64,000 nucleotides of DNA from Winogradskya humida (GTDB taxonomy: Bacteria > Actinomycetota > Actinomycetes > Mycobacteriales > Micromonosporaceae), in the NCBI RefSeq assembly GCF_016862215.1, contig NZ_BOMN01000112.1, forward strand, positions 1 to 64,000, given 5' to 3'. The notes under the pieces were generated by a model. It was not told the origin of the DNA and made no database searches. It saw nothing but the letters and a program-made list of their open reading frames with translations. Position 1 is the first letter of the stretch, and every line of letters begins with the position of its first letter. Below, one piece after another: positions 1 to 7,453 of the stretch. The translations under genes and the position numbers were made by a program.

Positions 1-1
1 A

Positions 2-172
2 AGCGGATACCTGGCCATGCGGCTTCGACGGGCGGTGTGTGAAGCGGCCGGCGGCGCGTTCTGGAATCTGCTGTGGCGAGACGTCCCGGTCTACGAGCCT
101 GGTCGGAACGTGCTGCCGGGTCCCGGGGCAGCGGCATTGCGACGGCCACCCCACATGCGCAGCGAAAGCTGA
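2..172 (+). CDS. 3' end of an unknown protein (partial, cut by window start)
   Basis: An open frame enters from the left edge and runs 56 codons to a TGA at 170-172. Most codons end in G or C, as expected of coding sequence here; the visible tail is rich in Arg, Gly and Pro and includes AFWNLLWRDVPVYEPG. I recognise no domain in this fragment. No start is visible, so it could be the end of a longer gene or a chance open frame. It converges on the VanW-like gene, whose stop lies 21 bp further right. Confidence 0.4.
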   Translation, partial: SGYLAMRLRRAVCEAAGGAFWNLLWRDVPVYEPGRNVLPGPGAAALRRPPHMRSES

Positions 173-193
173 CACTCCGATCATTGAGGCCGC

Positions 194-1420
194 TCAATCA
201 AGCCCCTGGTAGGTCCAGTTGAGGGTGTCGGTGCCGGTTTCCTTGCCGTCCTGGGTGATGGTGCGGCGGACCTGGATGGCGAAACCCGTGCCGACCGGCC
301 GGCGCGGCCCGGTGACCGAGTCGACGACTCGGTTGCCGGTGTGGCCGTAGAGGGCGACCGTGATCCCCGTCGGGGTGCTGTGGACGCGGATGACGATGGG
401 GGTGTCGGTGGGGTTGTGGATGATCTGGTCGATGGCGCGCCAGTCGAGGGTGGCTTCGCGGCCGGGTGGGTAGCGGGTGATGTAGAGGCTGTGGGGCTGG
501 TGGGTGCGGATGTCGAGGCCGGCGAACCAGGCGGCGTTGAAGAGGGTGGTGGAGAATTGGGAGACGCCGCCGCCGAACTGGTCCTGGAGTTCGCCCTCGA
601 CGATGGCCGGGGCGGCGACGAAGCCGCGGGCGCTGGTCCGCTCCCCCGCCGTGTCGTTGAGGGAGAAGGTGCCGCCGGGCGGGATGATCGTGCCGTCGAC
701 GAGCTCGGAGATGCGGTTGATGTTGGTGACCCGGGGTGCGCAGCACGGGTGGTAGGTGGTGAACGTGCCGATGAGCTGGTCGACGCCGGCGAGCTTGGGG
801 GTGTCGTCGCCCGGTTCGGTCGCGGTGACCGCGAAGGTCACGGTGGTGCGTCCGGCACGCATGGCTTCAGAGATTGACCGTACGCCCGCAGCGGCATCAA
901 CCGCACGTCCCGCCCGCCCCTCGTCGACGGTCACCCCGCGGCGTGAGGCCGTGTAGGAGAGGTCTCCCTTGCCGTCGAGCACCTTGCGGGGCGAGGCGAG
1001 GGTGACCGACCGGTTGCGGGAGTCCTGCTGGAATTCGGCGAGCCGCCCGGCCAGGGCGGTCCGGGCGTTCGCGGGCACGACGAGCACGGGGGTGACGTCG
1101 TGGCGGGCGGGTTCCGGCCAGCGTAGCCAGGAGTGGCCGATGCCCGCCCGGGTGGCGGCGACGTCGAGGCGGATGCCCAGGTCGGCGGGGTGGATCCGGA
1201 GCACGGACGAGCCGACCTTCGCGGTGATGACCTGTTCGACCTTGTCGCGCACCTGGCCTTCGAGGGTGGTGGTCAGCTGCTCGTCGGTCCGGCCGCCCAC
1301 CGCGACGCCGGCCACGAACGTGTTCGCGGGAACGGTTTGCGACGGGCGTACCAGCACCGCGGCGGAGCCGGCCGCGGCCAGGACCAGGACGGCGGCCGTG
1401 ACCAGCACAGACTTTCTCAT
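194..1420 (-). CDS. VanW family cell-wall protein
   Basis: A 408-residue exported protein. The N-terminus (MRKSVLVTAAVLVLAAAGSA) is a signal peptide or membrane anchor. Residues of roughly 35-200 resemble the peptidoglycan-binding-4 type region that usually precedes VanW. Residues of roughly 215-370 carry the VanW domain signature: PPGGTFSLND, then QFGGGVSQFSTTLFNAAWFAG. Proteins of this build sit at the outer membrane face and are thought to bind or remodel peptidoglycan; the name comes from VanB-type vancomycin clusters, but most homologues are not resistance genes. The ATG at 1420 is chosen because the signal peptide begins there; the frame is open 14 codons further upstream. No strong ribosome-binding site precedes it, and a 13-bp-stem hairpin lies 10 bp upstream. 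The exact role is unknown. Confidence 0.85.
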   Translation of the reverse strand: MRKSVLVTAAVLVLAAAGSAAVLVRPSQTVPANTFVAGVAVGGRTDEQLTTTLEGQVRDKVEQVITAKVGSSVLRIHPADLGIRLDVAATRAGIGHSWLRWPEPARHDVTPVLVVPANARTALAGRLAEFQQDSRNRSVTLASPRKVLDGKGDLSYTASRRGVTVDEGRAGRAVDAAAGVRSISEAMRAGRTTVTFAVTATEPGDDTPKLAGVDQLIGTFTTYHPCCAPRVTNINRISELVDGTIIPPGGTFSLNDTAGERTSARGFVAAPAIVEGELQDQFGGGVSQFSTTLFNAAWFAGLDIRTHQPHSLYITRYPPGREATLDWRAIDQIIHNPTDTPIVIRVHSTPTGITVALYGHTGNRVVDSVTGPRRPVGTGFAIQVRRTITQDGKETGTDTLNWTYQGLD

Positions 1421-1429
1421 CAAACGATC

Positions 1430-1456
1430 ATGCCGGGTCGATGATCGACCCGGCAT
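1430..1456 (-). terminator. Perfect inverted repeat between SDR and VanW genes
   Basis: ATGCCGGGTCGAT, one base, then its exact reverse complement: a 13-bp stem with a 1-nt spacer. It lies between the stop of the SDR gene (1472) and the start of the VanW-like gene (1420), both on the minus strand. It could end the SDR transcript, although only a short T run follows, or it could be an operator for the VanW gene. Confidence 0.5.
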
Positions 1457-1471
1457 CCGCACAATGACTGC

Positions 1472-2215
1472 TCAGCGTGCGATGTAGCCGCCGTCGACGT
1501 AGAGCTCGGACCCGGTGATGAACGACGCGTCGTCGCTCGCGAGGAAGACGATCGCGGCGGCGACCTCCTCGGGCTCGCCGAGCCGGCCGAGCGGGGTGGT
1601 CTCGATCAGCGGGGTGCGGTCGAGGTCGTCGCCCATCAGCGGCGTCACGATGAAGCCGGGGTGCACGCTGTTGACGCGTACGCCGAGCGGCGCCCACTCG
1701 ACAGCGATGTTCTTGGTCAGCGTCCGGACCCCGCCCTTGGCCGTGTGGTACGCCGGCGACGAGCCGAAGCCGCCGGACGTGCCGAAGATGGAGCTGACGT
1801 TGATCACGGAGCCGGAGCCGGACGCCTTGAGCAGCGCCGCGGCGGCCTTGGTGCCCAGGAAGACGCTGGTCTGGGTGACCGCGATGACCCGCTGGTAGGT
1901 CGCCAGCGAGGTGTCCTCGAGGATCTCCTTGTGGTCGATCCCGGCGTTGTTCACCAGGATGTCGAGGCCGCGGAATTCCTCCTCGACGGTTGCGATGACC
2001 TGCGCCCAGTTCGCCTCGTCGGCCACGTCGAGATGCACGTAGAGCGACCGGCCGCCGTTCTTCTCGATCTCGGTGGCCACCTCGAGGCCGAGCGCGTCCT
2101 GCACGTCGGCGACGACCACGGTTGCCCCTTCGAGCCCCATCCGCAGCGCGGTCTGCTTGCCGATGCCGCTCGCGCCACCGGTCACGAGTGCGGTCCTGCC
2201 GTTCAGTCGGGCCAT
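1472..2215 (-). CDS. Short-chain dehydrogenase/reductase (SDR)
   Basis: A 247-residue classical SDR that should use NAD(P)H to interconvert an alcohol and a ketone in the cytoplasm. Visible motifs are the cofactor loop TGGASGIG (residues 12-19), NNAG (89-92), a serine near 141 and the catalytic pair Y156-x3-K160 (YHTAK). The C-terminal segment FITGSELYVDGGY is typical of the glucose-1-dehydrogenase/3-oxoacyl-ACP-reductase-like branch. The ATG at 2215 is preferred over an upstream in-frame start because GGAG lies 8 nt before it. The gene is divergent from a TetR gene and shares a control region containing a palindrome, so it is probably that regulator's target. The substrate cannot be read from sequence. 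Confidence 0.92.
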   Translation of the reverse strand: MARLNGRTALVTGGASGIGKQTALRMGLEGATVVVADVQDALGLEVATEIEKNGGRSLYVHLDVADEANWAQVIATVEEEFRGLDILVNNAGIDHKEILEDTSLATYQRVIAVTQTSVFLGTKAAAALLKASGSGSVINVSSIFGTSGGFGSSPAYHTAKGGVRTLTKNIAVEWAPLGVRVNSVHPGFIVTPLMGDDLDRTPLIETTPLGRLGEPEEVAAAIVFLASDDASFITGSELYVDGGYIAR

Positions 2216-2273
2216 GATCTGATCTCCAAGTGCCACAGGTTCGTCGTCGATTCCGGCGTACCCTGGAATGACT

Positions 2274-2296
2274 TGACGATACGTCTCGTATCGTCA
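2274..2296. promoter_or_regulatory. Palindromic operator between SDR and TetR genes
   Basis: TGACGATACG, TCT, CGTATCGTCA: a perfect 10-bp inverted repeat around a 3-nt centre. It lies in the 112-bp divergent gap between the SDR gene and the TetR gene, the usual site for a TetR-family operator. A TTGACG box overlapping its left edge could be the -35 of the TetR gene, which would make the regulator autorepressed. Confidence 0.75.
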
Positions 2297-2327
2297 TTAA
2301 CGCAGTGTGATGTTGGAGACGTTTCTC

Positions 2328-2879
2328 ATGACCCGCCCGCGCACCGGCCCCCGGCGCGACCCCGAAGCCCAGCGCCGCGCCCTCGCCGCGGCCGCCGAGC
2401 TGCTCACCGAGCTCGGCTTCCACAAGGTCACCATGGAACGCATCGCGGAACGCTCCGGCGTCGCCAAGATGACCCTCTACCGCTGGTGGCCCAACAAGGC
2501 CGCGATCATCACCGACGCCGTCCGCGACACCCTCGCCCCGTCCTCGACCCCGGACACCGGCTCGGTCACCACGGACGCCCGCACCCAGCTCGACGCCCTG
2601 ATCAAGGTCATCGCACCGTACGGCGACGCGAGCGTGACGGCCGCGGCGATGAGCTCCCGCGGCGAAGAGGGCCGCGCCGACCTGGCCGGCATCCTCCAGC
2701 CCTGGCACGACAGCCTCGTCACGATCCTCGAACGCGCCCAGGCCCGCGGCGAGCTCTCGCAGGATTTCCCCGTGACAGTCACCGCCCACGCCTGGATGGG
2801 CTACGTCGTCTACCGCGTCGTCTTCCTCCAGCAGGACATCACCGAAACCGACCTGACCGCCCTCGTCACCGCCCGTTAA
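2328..2879 (+). CDS. TetR family transcriptional regulator
   Basis: A 183-residue repressor-type protein. The N-terminal helix-turn-helix is clear: AAAELLTELGFHKVTMERIAER followed by SGVAKMTLYRWWPNKAAII, at roughly residues 18-60. The rest is the variable helical ligand and dimer domain. The ATG at 2328 is chosen because GGAG lies 8 nt upstream and the conserved MTRPRTGPRRD N-terminus begins there; an earlier in-frame ATG at 2307 lacks this. It is divergent from the SDR gene, with a perfect palindrome between them, so it most likely represses the SDR gene and itself. Its 3' end overlaps the convergent acetyltransferase gene by 14 bp. Confidence 0.92.
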   Translation: MTRPRTGPRRDPEAQRRALAAAAELLTELGFHKVTMERIAERSGVAKMTLYRWWPNKAAIITDAVRDTLAPSSTPDTGSVTTDARTQLDALIKVIAPYGDASVTAAAMSSRGEEGRADLAGILQPWHDSLVTILERAQARGELSQDFPVTVTAHAWMGYVVYRVVFLQQDITETDLTALVTAR

Positions 2880-3411
2880 GCCGGATCGAGGTGAACAGCA
2901 TGGTCCCCCGTTCCGCGTCGACGGCCGTGCGCCCGGTCTCGGTGAACCCGACCTTGGCGAGGACCCGGCGAGAGGCGACGTTCCAGTCCCAGACGGTGGC
3001 CCACAGCCGCTCGTACCCCGACGCTCGCGCACGGTCCAGCACCGCCAGCGCGGCCTCGGTCGCATACCCCTGACCCCACACCCGCCGCAGCAACTCGAAC
3101 GCCAGATCCGGCTCCTCCGGCGTCCCCCGCCCGCCGTCGAAGAGCCCGCAGTAGCCGATGACGTCCTTCGTGGCCTTCCGCTCGACCGCCAGCAACCCGG
3201 TCGACCAGAACTCATCGTCACGAATCGAATCCTCGAGGTCCCCCACCGTGGGCCGCCCCTGCGCGTCGATCCGCCGATGCGGCGGCACCCGCGGATCCCG
3301 CTCGGTCCACAGCTCCCGCTGAACCCCGGCCTCGCCCACCCGCCAGGCCCCCATCCGCAACCGCCCGGTCTCGAGCACAACCGCACGCCCCGCAACATCC
3401 ACAACCACCAC
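2866..3411 (-). CDS. GNAT family N-acetyltransferase (RimJ/RimL-like)
   Basis: About 181 residues. It starts with VVLETGRLRMGAWR, the usual opening of RimJ/RimL-like GNAT enzymes, has the acetyl-CoA pyrophosphate-loop region around RRVWGQGYATEAALAVLDRA, and ends with the typical NVASRRVLAKVGFTETGR. It should transfer acetyl from acetyl-CoA to an amine of a protein terminus or small molecule; the acceptor is unknown. The start is uncertain: GTG codons at 3411, 3408 and 3402 follow a GGGAG box at 3413-3417, so the start is one of these and not the far upstream ATG. It converges on the TetR gene, overlapping its last 14 bp. Confidence 0.88.
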   Translation of the reverse strand: MVVVDVAGRAVVLETGRLRMGAWRVGEAGVQRELWTERDPRVPPHRRIDAQGRPTVGDLEDSIRDDEFWSTGLLAVERKATKDVIGYCGLFDGGRGTPEEPDLAFELLRRVWGQGYATEAALAVLDRARASGYERLWATVWDWNVASRRVLAKVGFTETGRTAVDAERGTMLFTSIRLNGR

Positions 3412-3493
3412 TCTCCCACGGGGTAGGCGACCGGATCGGACCGCTCGCCTGCCGGAGCTACGGTCGAGACCCACGAAGCATGGGAGGACCAGG

Positions 3494-3775
3494 ATGGCTG
3501 TCGGCAGTGAGCAACGACGCGAGGAACGCAGCTCCCGCATCGCAGCAGCCTTCCCCGACAGCCACGTGGACGCCGCACTCGACCTGCTGCACCTCGCCGA
3601 CATGGCCTGGCACGACTGCTACGGCCCCCGAGAACTGGCCCTCCCGGACAAAGTCGTCGACGACATCCTGCTGCTGGCCGACGGCGGCCTGGTGGCACTG
3701 ATCCGCATCGCCCGCCAAGCCGTCATCGACTTCCGGGACATACAGGTAGCGGCTGACGATCTCCGAAGTCGATGA
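3494..3775 (+). CDS. Small hypothetical protein
   Basis: A 93-residue cytoplasmic protein with no recognised domain. GGAGG sits 6 nt before the ATG, and codon use is typical of the genome, so it is probably real. The sequence is mostly helical: a basic N-terminus (EQRREERSSRIAAAF), a Trp/His-containing stretch (LADMAWHDCYG), then a hydrophobic helix DDILLLADGGLVALIRIARQAV. There is no signal peptide and no cysteine pair. It is divergent from the acetyltransferase gene and stands immediately before a TetR gene in the same direction. Confidence 0.65.
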   Translation: MAVGSEQRREERSSRIAAAFPDSHVDAALDLLHLADMAWHDCYGPRELALPDKVVDDILLLADGGLVALIRIARQAVIDFRDIQVAADDLRSR

Positions 3776-3805
3776 CGCCTCCCCGCGGCTGGGTATCTTG
3801 ATGCC

Positions 3806-4384
3806 ATGCCTCGGTGGGAGCACGGTAGTGAGGAGCGGTTGAAGCAGGCCGCCATGGAGTTGTTCGCGGAGCAGGGTTTCGAGGCCACCAGTGCCGTTCA
3901 GATCGCGGAACGGGCCCGCGTCACCACCAGGACGTTCTTCCGGTATTTCGCCGACAAGGAAGAGGTGTTCTTCGCTGACGCGGACGCGCTCAACGAGGCG
4001 CTCGTCCGCGAGCTCCACGAGGCGGCCGACGTCGCCGAACCGCTGCTGGCAGTGGCCGGGACGCTGGCCGGTTTCGACTGGGAGAAGCTCGGATCACGCG
4101 AGGACCAGCGTCGGCGGAACGCGTTGATCGCGGCGAACCCCGAACTGCTGGAGCGGGAGCTGAGCAAGCACCAGCAGATGGCGGCCGGCTTCAGCGACAC
4201 GCTCCGCCGGCGGGGCGTCGACGCCGGCATCGCCGAACTGGCCGCCGCCGTGGGGATTCAGGTTTTCCGTACTGCATACCGGCAGTGGCTGGAAGGCAGC
4301 GATGACACCGACCTGGCGACAAGGACCGAAACGGTGATGTCCCTGCTCGTGACGATCGTGCCGGCGGCCGCGCGGCTCCGCTGA
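3806..4384 (+). CDS. TetR family transcriptional regulator
   Basis: A 192-residue TetR protein with a clear DNA-binding domain: LKQAAMELFAEQGFEATSAVQIAERARV then TTRTFFRYFADKEEVFF (roughly residues 12-55). The C-terminal half is the variable effector domain. A TATCTT box at 3794-3799 ends 6 nt before the ATG, so the transcript may be leaderless. The gene converges on the cupin gene with no gap (stop codons back to back at 4384/4385). Its target is not obvious; the operators upstream of the cupin gene are one candidate and autoregulation another. Confidence 0.9.
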   Translation: MPRWEHGSEERLKQAAMELFAEQGFEATSAVQIAERARVTTRTFFRYFADKEEVFFADADALNEALVRELHEAADVAEPLLAVAGTLAGFDWEKLGSREDQRRRNALIAANPELLERELSKHQQMAAGFSDTLRRRGVDAGIAELAAAVGIQVFRTAYRQWLEGSDDTDLATRTETVMSLLVTIVPAAARLR

Positions 4385-5173
4385 TCAACCGGGCAGGGAA
4401 GACCGGCTCAGCAGACGCGAGCGGTGAGCGAGCTCCGCGTCGTCGGGGGGCGTGGTCGGATAGATGTCGGCGTCGAAGAACTGCGCGAACGGAAGGGTTG
4501 CCAGCGTCTCCGCCGCTTCCTTCTCATCCGCGGCGATGATCTCGACGAAGGTGGCACGCCGGGTGGGGGAAACGTAGTGTGCGCCGACCTTTCCCTGCGA
4601 ACGAAGCACCTCCAGCTGCTTGTGCTCGTCCTCCCTCAATGCGTTGAACTTCGCGAGGTCCGTGCCGGGGCGCAGTGCGCCGACCACCATGAAGGTCGGG
4701 GTTCCTGAAGGATTCGCGTACTCGGAGGAGATTTCGGTGGCGTACCTCCTCCACAGCGGCGTCATCGTTCCGGGCGTCATCGGCTGTCCGGACTCGACCA
4801 TTTTCTTGAGGTCGCGGAAGTACTGCACGTACAGGTCCGGGGTGAAGGTGGAGAGCATGACCGCCGGGTCGTCGCCCGGGTTGGCGAAGGTGTGCGGTGC
4901 GCCCGGCGGGACGATGACCCAGGTGCCGGGGCCCGCGTCGTAGTCGTCCGTACCCACGGTGAACCGCACCTCGCCCGCGAGCACGTAGAAGCCTTCGTCG
5001 TGCTGGGCGTGGCGGTGCTGGATGGGCCCGGGTGTGTGCGGCTGGAGGGTGATCTCGCCGACGCCCAGGCGGTGCCCGGTGTTGCTGCCGTTCTCGAGGA
5101 TGCGGATCTGCGACGGCCCGTTGTTGGCGATGAGCTCACCTTCGCCGGGACGGACGATCATGACTGGAGCCAT
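4385..5173 (-). CDS. Two-domain cupin protein
   Basis: A 262-residue protein. The N-terminal half is a cupin-2 barrel with the metal ligands in place: H53-x-H55 and E60 (HRHAQHDEGFYVLAGEVRF), and H94 in PPGAPHTFANPGDDPA. The C-terminal half, from about residue 160 (TFMVVGALRPGTDLAKFNAL to FFDADIYPTTPPDD), looks like a small ferredoxin-like alpha/beta domain of the muconolactone-isomerase/YCII type. This suggests a metal-dependent oxygenase or isomerase acting on a small aromatic or quinone, but the substrate is not determinable. AAGGAGG lies 8 nt before the ATG. Two strong operator copies lie just upstream, so expression is probably tightly repressed. Confidence 0.8.
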   Translation of the reverse strand: MAPVMIVRPGEGELIANNGPSQIRILENGSNTGHRLGVGEITLQPHTPGPIQHRHAQHDEGFYVLAGEVRFTVGTDDYDAGPGTWVIVPPGAPHTFANPGDDPAVMLSTFTPDLYVQYFRDLKKMVESGQPMTPGTMTPLWRRYATEISSEYANPSGTPTFMVVGALRPGTDLAKFNALREDEHKQLEVLRSQGKVGAHYVSPTRRATFVEIIAADEKEAAETLATLPFAQFFDADIYPTTPPDDAELAHRSRLLSRSSLPG

Positions 5174-5206
5174 GGTTGCGGCCTCCTTGAGCTGGCACCC
5201 GCGACC

Positions 5207-5257
5207 TGATGTCGCGTCGTGACATCACCCTAGCACTAATGTCGCGTCGTGACATCA
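5207..5257. promoter_or_regulatory. Two tandem TetR-type operators upstream of the cupin gene
   Basis: TGATGTC-GCGTCGT-GACATCA at 5207-5227 is followed by a second copy, AATGTC-GCGTCGT-GACATCA, at 5238-5257. The shared core is ATGTC-N7-GACAT with an identical, non-palindromic centre. The copies are in direct orientation with centres about 31 bp (three helical turns) apart. They lie 34 bp upstream of the cupin start and cover its promoter. The binding regulator is probably one of the two flanking TetR proteins (3806-4384 or 5300-5947). Confidence 0.8.
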
Positions 5258-5299
5258 GTCAGCATGTCCACCCCCGTCGCGGCGCGAGCCGGCCAGCGG

Positions 5300-5947
5300 T
5301 CAGGCGGCGGGGGCTGGGGCCGGGGTGGTCAGGATGTGGTGCATGAGGGGGCGGGTCCAGGCGGTGAGCTGGTCGCGGTCCAGGTCGGCCATTGCCGGGG
5401 CCTGCATCACGTAGCGGGTCATGGCCAGGCCGAGGATGAGGGCGCCCAGCAGGCCCGCGCGTTGCAGGGGATTGTCGACGGCGAGGGCGCCGATCGCGGG
5501 GGCGACCTGGGCGGCGAAGACCTCGCGCATCGCCTCGGCGGCGGCGGGGCTGCCCGTGCTCGCGCGCAGGAGGGGCAGGAACGTGCCTTCCTCCTCCCAG
5601 ACCGCGAAGAAGCGGGGCAGGAGGACGTCGGCGAGCTGCTCCGGGCGTACGGCGGAAAGGTCCGGCAGGCGCAGGTCGAAGTCGGCGGCCGCGGCGAACA
5701 GGGCCTCCTTGGTCCTGAAGTAGCGGACCGCCATCGCCGGGTCGACACCCACGTCCGCCGCCACCAGCCGCAGGGTCGTGCGTTCGTAGCCGTCGCGGCC
5801 GAAGCGCCGGCGGGCCGCGGTCAAAATCTGCTCACGGGTACGCGCGGCGTCGCGGCGTCGCGGCGGTCCGGGCAAAGAAGGGCGCGGCGATTCAGGCAGA
5901 GAAGGGCGGGGTGGCTCCGGCAAAGGAGGGCGGGGTGAATCAGGCAT
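5300..5947 (-). CDS. TetR family regulator with proline-rich N-terminal repeats
   Basis: A 215-residue TetR protein. Residues 31-80 hold the helix-turn-helix: DAARTREQILTAARRRFGRDG, then TTLRLVAADVGVDPAMAVRYFRTKEALF. The C-terminal part (roughly 100-205) resembles the TetR C-terminal domain of actinobacterial repressors. An unusual 29-residue N-terminal tail is built from an 8-residue repeat (PESPRPSL). The ATG overlaps the stop of the FAD monooxygenase gene by 8 bp, so the two are co-transcribed and probably translationally coupled; the regulator would be made with the enzyme it controls. If the real start is an internal codon, the repeat would be a non-coding expansion, but no better start with a ribosome-binding site is visible. 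Confidence 0.88.
   Translation of the reverse strand: MPDSPRPPLPEPPRPSLPESPRPSLPGPPRRRDAARTREQILTAARRRFGRDGYERTTLRLVAADVGVDPAMAVRYFRTKEALFAAAADFDLRLPDLSAVRPEQLADVLLPRFFAVWEEEGTFLPLLRASTGSPAAAEAMREVFAAQVAPAIGALAVDNPLQRAGLLGALILGLAMTRYVMQAPAMADLDRDQLTAWTRPLMHHILTTPAPAPAA
5861..5944 (-). repeat. 24-bp in-frame tandem repeat at the start of the TetR gene
   Basis: About three and a half degenerate copies of a 24-bp unit encode P-[DE]-[SP]-P-R-P-[PS]-L. The repeat lies right after the ATG of the TetR gene and before its DNA-binding domain. The length could vary by slippage. Confidence 0.7.
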
Positions 5948-7301
5948 GGGTCCAGCGTGCCAGGGCCGCTTGCCAGCCTCGCGGGCCGTTGTCGGTCAGG
6001 TCACCGGACCAGGCGACGTAGCCGTCGGGGCGGACGAGCAGTGCGGGCCCGTCGTCGGCACGCTCCTGTTGCGAGACGGGGGTGTCCAACGGCGCAGTGC
6101 GCTTCGGGCGTACCAATGTGAAGACCGGCTTGTGCACCTGGGCCGCGCGGGTGCCCACCAGAGAGCCGCGGCCGTACCGCAGGCCGGTGCCGGCGAAGCT
6201 TCCCGCGACGAGGTCCCGGACGGCGGGCACGGCCAGGACGCGAGGTGCGAGACGGTCGCGCAGCCAGCGGGCGGGCCGGGGATGCAGCACCACCGCGCGC
6301 ATCATCAGACCTGATTGCCGCAGGACGCGCTTGCCGATGGGATGACGTTCCGATTGGTACGTGTCGAGCACGGCCTCGTTCGCGCCGCCGAGCACCGCGT
6401 CGAGTTTCCAGGCGAGGTTCGCGGCGTCCTGGATGCCGGTGTTCATGCCCTGACCGCCGACCGGGGAGTGGACGTGCGCGGCGTCCCCGGCCAGGAACAC
6501 GCGCCCGTGGCGGTAGTCGCGGACCTGGCGTTCGTCGCAGTGGAAGCGGGACTGCCAGCTGATCTCCTCGACGCCGAGGTCGCGGCCCAGGCCCCGGGTC
6601 AGGACGCGCTGGACCTCGCCGTCGGCGATCGGTTCGGTGTCGGGGACCTGATGGTTGCGGTCCCAGGTCATGCTCCGGAACCAGCCGTCCCCGTAGGGCG
6701 CGAGGAACGCGAACGAGTCAGGCTGGGAGCCGACGGTGAGGCCGCCGTCGGACGGGCCGCGGGCGAGCCGGACGTCGGCGAGCACCACCGACGACAGGAC
6801 GGTCCGGCCCGGGAATGCGACGCCGAGCAGTCCGCGTACGGTGCTGTGCGCGCCGTCGGCACCCACCGCGTACGCGGCCTGCCAGGTCCTGCCGTCGTTG
6901 GTGGTCACGGTGACCGAGGTCGCGTCCTGGGTCAGGGCGGTCACCTCGGCGCCCCGCACGATCCGCGCGCCCTGCTCCTGCGCGTAACGGCCGAGCGCCT
7001 GGTCGACCTTCGTCTGCGGCGTGATCATCGCGAACCGGTAGCGGGAGTCCAGGTGGGAGAGATCCAACCGGCCACCCCCGAAGAGATTGACCGCTTCGGT
7101 ACGCCCGGACGTGGCGAGCAGCTCATCGGCGAGGCCGCGCGCGTCGAGCACCTCGAGCGTGCGGGCCATCGTCGCGAACGCCCTGCTGGACGGGTTGATC
7201 GACGGCCACCGCTCCAGCACCGTCACGTCCCGCCCGGCCCGGGCCAGGTCCCCCGCCAGGGTCATCCCGGTCGGGCCGCCGCCCACCACGAGCACATCCA
7301 T
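5940..7301 (-). CDS. FAD-dependent aromatic monooxygenase-like protein
   Basis: A 453-residue class A flavoprotein monooxygenase. The N-terminal dinucleotide fold GGGPTG (7-12) with the acidic/basic end LERW binds FAD. The second FAD motif, GDAAHVHSPVGGQGMNTGIQDA, lies at roughly 270-290. The family (pentachlorophenol hydroxylase, rifampicin monooxygenase and relatives) hydroxylates aromatic substrates using NAD(P)H and O2. The C-terminal thioredoxin-like region is short (ending DGYVAWSGDL...RWTHA), as in rifampicin-monooxygenase-like members; calling it a resistance gene would be over-reach. GGAGG lies 4 nt before the ATG. Two related palindromes overlap the upstream region, and the co-transcribed TetR gene is the likely repressor. 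Confidence 0.9.
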   Translation of the reverse strand: MDVLVVGGGPTGMTLAGDLARAGRDVTVLERWPSINPSSRAFATMARTLEVLDARGLADELLATSGRTEAVNLFGGGRLDLSHLDSRYRFAMITPQTKVDQALGRYAQEQGARIVRGAEVTALTQDATSVTVTTNDGRTWQAAYAVGADGAHSTVRGLLGVAFPGRTVLSSVVLADVRLARGPSDGGLTVGSQPDSFAFLAPYGDGWFRSMTWDRNHQVPDTEPIADGEVQRVLTRGLGRDLGVEEISWQSRFHCDERQVRDYRHGRVFLAGDAAHVHSPVGGQGMNTGIQDAANLAWKLDAVLGGANEAVLDTYQSERHPIGKRVLRQSGLMMRAVVLHPRPARWLRDRLAPRVLAVPAVRDLVAGSFAGTGLRYGRGSLVGTRAAQVHKPVFTLVRPKRTAPLDTPVSQQERADDGPALLVRPDGYVAWSGDLTDNGPRGWQAALARWTHA

Positions 7302-7311
7302 GACGCCTCCT

Positions 7312-7375
7312 AAGTCACCAATTGGTGACTTGACCGTACGCCTCCTTCGCTTGATAAGTCAACGCTCGGTGACTT
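7312..7375. promoter_or_regulatory. Paired palindromic operators upstream of the monooxygenase-TetR operon
   Basis: AAGTCACCAATTGGTGACTT at 7312-7331 is a perfect 20-bp palindrome. A second 20-bp site at 7356-7375 (AAGTCA...TCGGTGACTT) matches it at 16 of 20 positions. The centres are 44 bp apart, about four helical turns. The sites lie between the monooxygenase start (7301) and the divergent secreted-protein gene (7454). The likely binder is the TetR protein encoded at the end of the monooxygenase operon, giving autoregulation. Confidence 0.82.
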
Positions 7376-7453
7376 TGAGGATTTGTCAAATTTGCCCGAA
7401 ATAGTGGGCTTACCGTACGCGCGAGACTCTTCCGTCCTAGTGCTGGGAAACAC

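Noticed and set aside
5940..7301. Calling the FAD monooxygenase a rifampicin-resistance gene
   Set aside because: Only family-level motifs are visible; many aromatic monooxygenases share them.
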